Origin: Nageia nagi | Lineage: Eukaryota > Pinophyta | Assembly (NCBI GenBank): GCA_050084985.1 | Contig: JBITNC010000001.1 | Coordinates: 6,572,001 to 6,636,000 of the forward strand | DNA length: 64,000 nt | Direction of reading: 5' to 3' | Part shown: one piece after another, positions 56,790 through 64,000 of the stretch | Layout of the letters: the number at the start of each line of letters is the position of its first letter | Numbering within the stretch: the first letter of the stretch is position 1 | Notes under the pieces: generated by a model | What the model saw: the letters and a program-made list of their open reading frames with translations, nothing else | Databases searched by the model: none | Told to the model about the DNA's origin: nothing | Position numbers and translations under genes: made by a program

Positions 56790-58120
56790 TAGATCCCTCA
56801 TTATTATGCACAATCTACCATATGAAAGAGGTTGTTAAGCCAATCAAACAAAAACCTAGAAAGATGCATCCTTCAAAGGCCCTATTAGTTAAAAAAGAGA
56901 TAGAGAAATATTTGAATGCTAGTTTCATAAGGCCTATTGATTATTCTAATTGTATGGCTAATGTTGTTGATGTTTCCAAACCAACTGATTAAATATGAGT
57001 ATGTACAGATTTTCATGATATTAATAATGCTTTTCCAAAAGATGATTTTCCATTACCAAATATTGATATGATTGTTGATAGTATAGCTGGTCATGATACA
57101 TTATCATTCATGGCTGGCTATAACCAAATTTTGATTAACCTTACTGATCAACATAAAATAGCTTTTACTAACCCTTAGGGTAATTTTTGTTGGATAGTTA
57201 TGCATTTTGGACTTAAAAATGTAGGAGCTACATATCAAAGAGTAATGGTCACCATGTTTCATGAGCACATTCACAAAATCGTGGAGGTATATGTTGATGA
57301 TATTTTAGTCAAATACAAGTAAGGAAAATATCATCTACAAGCACTTGAAGAGGTATTCACCATTTTTTAAAGGTACAAACTAAGACTTAAACCTCAAAAG
57401 TGTGCATTTGGAGTTACTTCTGGTAAATTATTAGGATTCATGGTTTCTTATAGAGGAATAGAAGTAGATCCTAAAAAAGTCAAAGCCATTATTAGTATGC
57501 CTCCACCCAAAAATTTGAAATAATTAAGGAGCCTCCAAGGTAAAATAAATTCAGTTAGAAGGTTCATTTCACAACTTAGAGATAAATGTAGGCCATTCAC
57601 TCATTTGTTCAAAAAGGATGTCAAATTTGTATAGGATGACAAGTGTCAAAAAGAATTTGAGGATATTAAACAATATTTACTTAATCCTCCCATCCTAGTC
57701 CCCTTATACATCTTAGCCACATTATATGCACTAGAAACAATGCTTTGTCAAAAAGATATAGAAAATAAGGAAAGGGCCATCTATTACCTTCGCAAAACAT
57801 TGATCGATTATGAAACTAGATACACTCCTATGGGAAAAAAATTGCTATGGTATTGTTTTCACTACTTAAAAATTGAGGTATTATTTATTATATTGCACTA
57901 TATTTGTTGTTAGTCTTGTTAACTAATTGAAATATCTTATGGATAAGAAATGTTTATCAGGTAGACTTGCAAAGTGGCTAATGTTGTTACAGGAATTCTA
58001 TATAAATGTGGTAAAACAAAAATCTGTTAAAAGCCAAGAAATCATTGATTTGATAGCATATTTCCCTCAAGGTGGAGAGGCAATTATCCATGATAAATTT
58101 CCAAATGAATATTAGGACTA
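56790..58120 (+). pseudogene. Reverse transcriptase and gypsy RNase H, Gypsy-B copy b
   Basis: RT with KQKPRKMHPSKALLVKKEIE, FPLPNIDMIVDSIAGHD, a shortened FMAGYNQI (the DGFS part is deleted) and an intact YVDDILV box near 57,290. The connection continues with LRLKPQKCAFGV and LRSLQGKIN. Gypsy RNase H (about 57,690-57,950) has LYILATLYALETMLCQ, again without the first catalytic Asp. At least eight in-frame stops. Confidence 0.8.
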
Positions 58121-58219
58121 CTCACACCACTAGCAGCATGCAAGCCTACTGGAAGGATGCTAGTGATGTGACTTTGATGAGATCTAGATCCTTAATGCGT
58201 ACATATGTCTCATGGAGGA

Positions 58220-58665
58220 TGATCCAATTGTTTGGACCCTATATTTTGATGGTTCAAAATGTTCTCAAGGAGCAAAAGTAGGTATTGATTTGGTATCTCC
58301 TACAAATCAAGTAATCCCATGGCATACAAACTTACTTTTGATGGTACAAATAATATGGCTGAATATGAAGCATTGATATTAGGATTGAAAGCTACTGTAA
58401 TTTTAAAAATAAAGAACATTGAGATATATGGGGATTCCTAGATTATTTTCAATCAAGTACAAGATCTCTTTGATACTAAGGATGAAAAGCTAAAACCTTA
58501 TAAACTTGTAGTGACTGATTTATTGAATCAATTTGATAGACTTACTATTCATAATATCCCATGAACTAATAACATGTATGCAGATGCAATGGCAAGTGCA
58601 TCTACACTAGTACTAATTGAAATTGAAGATGAAGAGACCATCCTTACAATTCATAAGTTAAGTTC
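58220..58665 (+). pseudogene. Archaeal-type RNase H, Gypsy-B copy b
   Basis: Starts with PYILMV/YFDGSK-type sequence near 58,240, a frame change, then FDGTNNMAEYEALILGLKA, IYGDS followed by a stop, and a final YADAMASA. The four acidic positions can still be traced. Located between gypsy RNase H and integrase, the standard Tat position. Confidence 0.75.
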
Positions 58666-58789
58666 TCCTTATTATATAGATCATATTGATGAGATTTAGG
58701 CTTGTCTTATTATAGAAGAAAATGATTTTCATAATTGGTATGATGATATCTACAAAAATTTGAAAACTCAAAAAGTTCCTAACTATTTT

Positions 58790-59995
58790 GATAGAAATGA
58801 AAGAGTAAGATTGAAAAAAATTGCAATAAGATATGTGATCATTGGATAAGTATTATATAGGAGATCATTTGATGGTGCATTATTGAGATGCTTAACATAG
58901 GATGAAATAGCTACTGCCTTAGAACAAGCTCATGATGGTTTATGTGATGGTCACTTCCATGCAAAAGTACTACACACCAAACTTTTGAGGATTGGATACT
59001 ATTAGCCTACTATGGAAGAGGATTGTAAGGCTCATGTTAAAACTTATTTGCAGTGTCAAAAATAGGCAAATTTAGAGAAACAACCTACCTAAGAGTTTAC
59101 ATTCTATTATTTCTCCATGGCCATTCACTACTTGGGGAATAGATTTGATTGGTATGATTCATCCTCATTTTAGGGAGGGATACAAATTTGTTATTATAGC
59201 TATAGAATTCACCACCAAATGGGTGGAAGCAATCCCAATGAAATCAATCACTCAAACTAAAATCATTGCATACCTCATCAAAACATCATCACAAGGTTTG
59301 ATGTACCACAAAGGTCGATAATAGATAATGGCCCAAATTTCAAAGGTAAAGATATGAAGGCTTTTTGTAAGAAGTTTTATATTGCACAAACCTTTTCTTC
59401 TGTGTATTACCCTCAAGGTAATGGTCAATATGAAGCCATAAATAATATAATCAAGAGCATACTTTCCAAAATATGGGATACATACAAGAAAGATTAGCAT
59501 TAGCAATTACCATATGCATTATGGGCATATAGAACCAACATCCATATAGCCACTAGGGCAACACCATTTTCATTAGTATATGGAGATGAAATTATTTTCC
59601 CACTTGAGTTGGAGATCCCCTCCCTTAGAATTTCCTTACAAGGTGACATATCCAATGAAGATGCAAGAAAAGCAAGGTTGCAATAACTGGAATCATTAGA
59701 TAAGAAGAGAATCAGAGCCATTGAACATCAAAAAGTATATCATGCAAAACATAAGAGAGCATTTGGGAATAAAATCAAAGCAAAGGAATTCAATGTGGGA
59801 GATTTAGTGTTGAAGGAAAACATTAACAAAACATCAACAAATGAGGAAACAAAAGGTAATTTTGAGCCCAACTGGCTGGGTCCATATGCTATAATTGATG
59901 CAATAATATCAAGTGCATATAGACTATCATCCATGGATGGAAAAGAAGAACAAAAGATATTCAATTCCATCCATATTAAATGTTTATATGCTTAG
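58790..59995 (+). pseudogene. Integrase, Gypsy-B copy b
   Basis: N-terminus with LYRRSFDGALLRC, a HDGLCDGHFH region and CQ-x-C-like traces. The core has IIDNGPNFKG (second D, about 59,325) and YYPQGNGQYEAINN (59,405-59,440), where the catalytic E is in YEA. The C-terminus (59,795-59,995) has GDLVLKENI and GPYAI, and ends with IHIKCLYA. Stops and frameshifts occur in the first half. Confidence 0.78.
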
Positions 59996-61598
59996 AAATG
60001 ACAACATCATGCCTCATAAAACACAAAATTCATGAGTAGGGGCACACAAAATTTATTTTTTTTGAAAATTATAAAACTTCCCATGGTGCTAGCGATGTGC
60101 ACTGCAAGGAGACTACCAGTGGCGTACAAAAAATGATGATGATCATAAAAAAAACTTGAGAAGTCTTATCTCCCCTTCCATACTTCACTCTACATTCTAT
60201 GCTACATTTCTCATAACTCTGAACAACACTGTTCTCTTCCATATGTTATTGATTCATGATTGTTACCCAAATGGTGACATGGTTGATTTGGGTTGTGGCA
60301 GGCTTCATTCATGAGAGAAGATGGCTTCCCTTACCCCCTTTTTAAGCATCAAATAGGGGCAATCTCATATTCAATTAAAGTATGATAATAAGTAGATATT
60401 GACCAATAAAAGATAAAATAATTTTATTTTGGCAAAATTCAAGGATTTGTACATCACTAGCAGCATAGATAATTGTTAGCATGATGCCAATGGCATAAAA
60501 AAAAAAAAAAATTTCCAATTTCATTGGATCATATACATAAAAAAATGATCGTTGATAGCCAATACATGGCTAGTGAGAGTTCACTCATTAAAAGAAAATC
60601 GATGATGCAACATGAGCAAGATGTTGATATTGGATCATCTCTAATGGATGATACAACTTATTTGTATCCAATGGTTTTTGCTTTTAACCAATCTAAAGCA
60701 TAATATCTTCAGATCATAAACATAAAATGTATGATCATTCAATGGCCAACAACACGGCTAGTGAGAGTTCACTCACTTAAAAGTAAATTGCAATGCAGTC
60801 GTGAGCAAGATATTGATATTGGATCATCTCCAATGGATGATACAACTTGCTATGTATCCACATGATTTTTTCTTTGAACCAATATAAAGCATAATGTATT
60901 AGATCATAGACATAAAACATATGATCATCGATGGCCAATGACATGGCTAGCTCACTTAAAAGATAAACCAATGATGTAGCTATAAGTAGGTTGCTGACAT
61001 TGATTAATCATTAGTGGAAGATGCAACTCACTATGCATCCACCATATTTTTATGACTAACTTTTCATTGCAGGTTTATACATCTTGAAGAGCATAAGAAA
61101 ATACAAATAATTCCATGATGTTAACGATGTGTATATTGTTCCTTAAGCTATCATCCATGTCTATTTCATCACCATTTCAGCTCAATCAAAGTAGATCCTC
61201 TCTATTTCAAGGCATGGACATAAGTGTGAATGGTTCTTGAGTATTATAAATGATGGAATGACTAGATTCATGGTTGAAGTAGTATAAGGGATAAAAACAC
61301 ATCTTTCATCTCCAAAATTGGATATGGGATAATACAACTACCTAAATAGCATAGTCATTTCCATCATCTACACAACATCATTCTTGGTGAGAGATTCTTC
61401 ATTATATTTTTCCCTGGTTGCACCATTTAAGGATTTTCCTAGGGCATCCAAGATAAAAGGGGTAGCAAGGGACCCTCATCATCATTAAAATAGAGGACAG
61501 TACAGCAAAGAGTTCAAAGTTCTCAAAATAATTTCTTCTATGCTTTTCATTGGACATGTAATTTTATTCCTTCAATCACATCTCCAAATAGGGGCAAA
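59996..61598 (+). other. Gypsy-B copy b 3' UTR with polypurine tract
   Basis: 1.6 kb without coding signal between the integrase stop and the 3' LTR. It includes the tandem block listed next. AAATAGGGGCAAA directly before the 3' LTR (61,586-61,598) is a good polypurine tract. Confidence 0.7.
60545..61040. repeat. Tandem repeat of about 188 bp, up to three copies
   Basis: Units start ATGATC at 60,545, 60,731 and 60,921 and share CATGGCTAG/ACGGCTAG, GAGAGTTCACTCA, TGATATTGGATCATCTC and GATGATACAACTT. The third unit is shorter and diverged. Confidence 0.75.
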
Positions 61599-62243
61599 TG
61601 TAGATGCCTAAAAATGAATTATTGTAGATGCCTAAAAATGAATTATTATTTATTAAATAATTCATTTTAGAGCCTCAATGATGTATTATGCAAAAAGGGG
61701 TTAAAATAATATCCTAAGTCATGATAAAGCTATATGATAGGAATAGTGGACACTTGTGGTATGTACAAGGGGTCAAAAAGATCAAAGTTATGTAAACTTG
61801 TATCATATATAAAGGCATCAATTGATGACCTTAAACCTTATGGAAAATGAATATGGGGAGAACTCAAGAGAGATTTTAGCACATGATACATCACTCTATT
61901 ATGTGTAAATATTATTCATAATTTATATCTTATATTTGTTATCTAATTATTCTTTCATCACTCATTGCTACATTCTTTATTGCATCTGCTATATTACTCA
62001 TCTTAAGCTATCAACGACGTGTCAAGTATAGGATTCCAACAGACATGCAATTGAATGAATGTATGCTTTTCTTTTGTTTATGTTTCTCTTTAAAGAATGA
62101 ACATGCGACCTAATTAAACATAAGTATCTTTTTGTTATGCATTATTGCCATATTTCAGATTCATACATCAATAAGAAACAAGTAGACCAATAGTTCATTA
62201 ATTAATCCCCATAAATAATTATATGCATTATTTTGGATCTACA
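61599..62243 (+). repeat. Gypsy-B copy b 3' LTR with duplicated first 24 bp
   Basis: 645 bp. The first 24 bp (TGTAGATGCCTAAAAATGAA...) occur twice in succession, at 61,599 and 61,623; the 5' LTR has them once. This and a five-base insertion (GGAAT near 61,740) explain the length difference from the 5' LTR. Confidence 0.85.
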
Positions 62244-62248
62244 CATGA

Positions 62249-64000
62249 TGTGTTGAATTCATCCCCATAGTCTCACCCATACTTGGAGTTCATTACCAAG
62301 GTGGGATTAGCCTCTCTTTAAACAATCCACACCCATAGAGATTGACCTTTATCCAACAACAATTGACTAGATACATCTCTAGGAAAATTAACAAGATCCA
62401 AAGTGATCATAAAAATAATCATCATTAATTAAGAGTAAACACCCAATCAAATAAGAAGCAACTAGAGCAAGATAAAGCATTTGTGTTATCTTTATCACCA
62501 ATAGGATTTAGATAATAAAGGATTTGCTTTATTATCATTTAGCTTGTTTGTGGTTAATCTTTACATCTACTAAAAAGAGCATAACAACACTTTAGGTTTG
62601 GTGTTTATTTGCTTACTTTGTTCGGCATATTGCACTCTCATCTTTATTTATAAAAATGTTGTTCTTTCCTTTCATACCTTAGCTTTCAAAACTCATATAT
62701 TTAGGAGGTTTGATAGAGAACTATATGTAAATATGGTATCCACACCTAGATCCAATCAACAAGAATAAGAGCAAGAGAAAGATCAATAATAATATCACCC
62801 CTCCCATCTAGACCAACCACTCCATAATCTCAGTCTTCTTCAATACCATATCATCATTTTCACTATTCTACGAGGTCTCTTGATCACCAACTTGCTATTG
62901 AAGTAAAATCTCATGTGATATTTCAAAACATTCCTCAAGATATTAGAAATTAATTTATCAATGATCCAATGGTTCAAGAAAATTTGGCTTTGCTTTTTGA
63001 ATAATTTCATTTTTAATAAGATCAAATTCAAAGCATGCACCAACTTCTCAACTTCAAAATGTAATTCATCACTTTGATCCATCATATCGTGATCTAAAAC
63101 TATGATTTATCACCAAATCACCAATTGTTGTAACAATTCAAATTTAAAATAAAGAAATGCAACAAATGGTTTCCCAACAACCCCTAACTACATATTTTCC
63201 ATTAAAAAAAATCTTCAAGTGATATTAAATGCATAATCTATCAATGATAATCAAGGATCTTCATCATTTAAATATAATCAATAAGAAAGACCTTATAGTG
63301 CACAAAATCCTCTTATGGCACACCTAATCCCTTTATCACACCTAATCAAATCACTTCACAAGGTATAGGAGTACATCTTAACCTTGAGCCTTGACGATCC
63401 TGAATCAAGATCAAATTCAACCTCAAAAAGTGGCTTATGTTGGACAACCAAATATTTATAATCAATCAAACTAAAAATATTTAAATTAAACATAAAGCAG
63501 TTTGCAATAAATGGATCCTCAAAATATCATTAATTAAGCTTATCAAAATATGAATCAAGCCCAATCTTATCAACGAGTCTCTTCCTATGATAAAGGAAAG
63601 GTCAATCTTATCAACATGATTTGAATCAACCATAATATAAAATTCAAGGATACATTGATCAAATGGCTCATCCACCCTATCAACCTCACATAGTACAAAG
63701 TTAATTTGCTCCAAATCAAGCATTAAATCAACTATTGGGATAAAACATGCAACTCAACTATTGATATTAAACATATAAAAAGGCTTAAAACCAACATATC
63801 AAGTCAAAATAGTGATAACCCAATAACCTATAGCAGTTCACAATGATATTCTAAAGATGTTGCAAGAGATGGAATCAAGGATCAACAATGAAAATAAGAG
63901 GAAATTACTGATCCAATTTTTTGATCATATTTGAATGACATCAATGCAATACATATTGCTCAACCCCTTGGTCTACAAGATACTCCTTGTTATCTCAACA
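62249..64000. other. Unassigned flank with a Q/N-rich decayed frame
   Basis: No intact gene. At about 62,860-63,010 the plus strand reads HQLAIEVKSHVIFQNIPQD and DPMVQENLALLFE in one frame. At about 63,510-63,740 a Q/N/P-rich text appears with frame changes (QAYQNMNQAQSYQRVSSYDKG, then HPPYQPHIVQSQFAPNQ). This looks like a low-complexity gag or similar protein that has decayed. No LTR, RT or integrase is seen before the window ends. Confidence 0.3.

Larger units (their letters stand above)
53218..62243 (+). mobile_element. Gypsy-B copy b: complete but decayed Tat-type Ty3/gypsy element
   Basis: 9,026-bp plus-strand element flanked by CATGA (53,213-53,217 and 62,244-62,248). 5' LTR 53,218-53,833 and 3' LTR 61,599-62,243, with TGTAGA...TCTACA ends. 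The order is gag, protease, spacer, RT, gypsy RNase H, archaeal-type RNase H, integrase, then a 1.6-kb 3' UTR with tandem repeats. Stops and frameshifts are found in every domain, and the LTRs differ at many positions, so it is old. It served as the template for recognising copy a. Confidence 0.9.

Noticed and set aside
59252-59970. Minus-strand frames opposite the integrase of Gypsy-B copy b
   Set aside because: Antisense shadows of the decayed plus-strand integrase.

Overview
This window looks like intergenic DNA from a large plant nuclear genome and consists almost entirely of nested transposable elements. The evidence is several Ty1/copia elements whose primer sites match initiator tRNA-Met (TGGTATCAGAGC type), two Ty3/gypsy families of the plant-specific Tat type (extra 'archaeal' RNase H), one plant L1-type LINE, low G+C and very long decayed repeats. 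A gymnosperm such as a conifer would fit the slow-decay, deeply nested pattern, but the sequence does not prove this. I see no intact host gene, no tRNA or rRNA gene and no CRISPR. The only host-like traces are a decayed PPR-like stretch (about 50.88-51.48 kb) and an unrecognised CpG-bearing patch (about 42.98-43.64 kb).

Region 1, 1-23,791, is one nest. A minus-strand Tat-type element (called Gypsy-B copy a here; 5' LTR 23,149-23,791, 3' end lost or beyond the left edge) was split by a minus-strand copia element (Copia-1, 3,572-20,986, target duplication GCTAG). Copia-1 was in turn hit three times: by a solo LTR of its own family in inverted orientation (6,101-6,600), by a full-length Tat-type element (Tat-A, 6,752-15,827, duplication ATAAG), and by a 2,768-bp solo LTR (17,727-20,494, duplication AATTG) placed 11 bp inside the Copia-1 5' LTR. 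Tat-A is the most striking element. It is young (about 5 differences between two 1,464-bp LTRs) and reads gag - protease - archaeal-type RNase H - reverse transcriptase - gypsy RNase H - integrase, whereas Gypsy-B in the same window has the archaeal-type RNase H after RT and gypsy RNase H.

Region 2, 23,792-32,650: an unassigned spacer, then a decayed full-length LINE (24,440-30,830, 11-bp target duplication) cut by a 508-bp solo copia LTR (29,490-29,997), then more unassigned DNA. Region 3, 32,651-41,417: Copia-A, a complete minus-strand copia element with near-identical 483-bp LTRs but several in-frame stops, a mutated integrase residue and a deletion in RNase H. Region 4, 41,418-49,713: AT-rich spacer with a 259-bp tandem duplication and a GC-richer patch, then Copia-C (43,869-49,713, plus strand, old). 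Region 5, 49,714-53,217: spacer with the PPR-like relic. Region 6, 53,218-62,243: Gypsy-B copy b (plus strand, duplication CATGA), heavily mutated, with a tandem-repeat block in its 3' untranslated region. Region 7, 62,249-64,000: spacer with a Q/N-rich decayed reading frame, perhaps a gag relic.

Within each LTR element the parts work as usual: LTRs supply promoter and terminator, gag the particle, protease the maturation, RT/RNase H the cDNA, and integrase the insertion. None of the copies here is fully coding-competent. LTR and target-duplication boundaries were found by eye; difference counts are hand counts.
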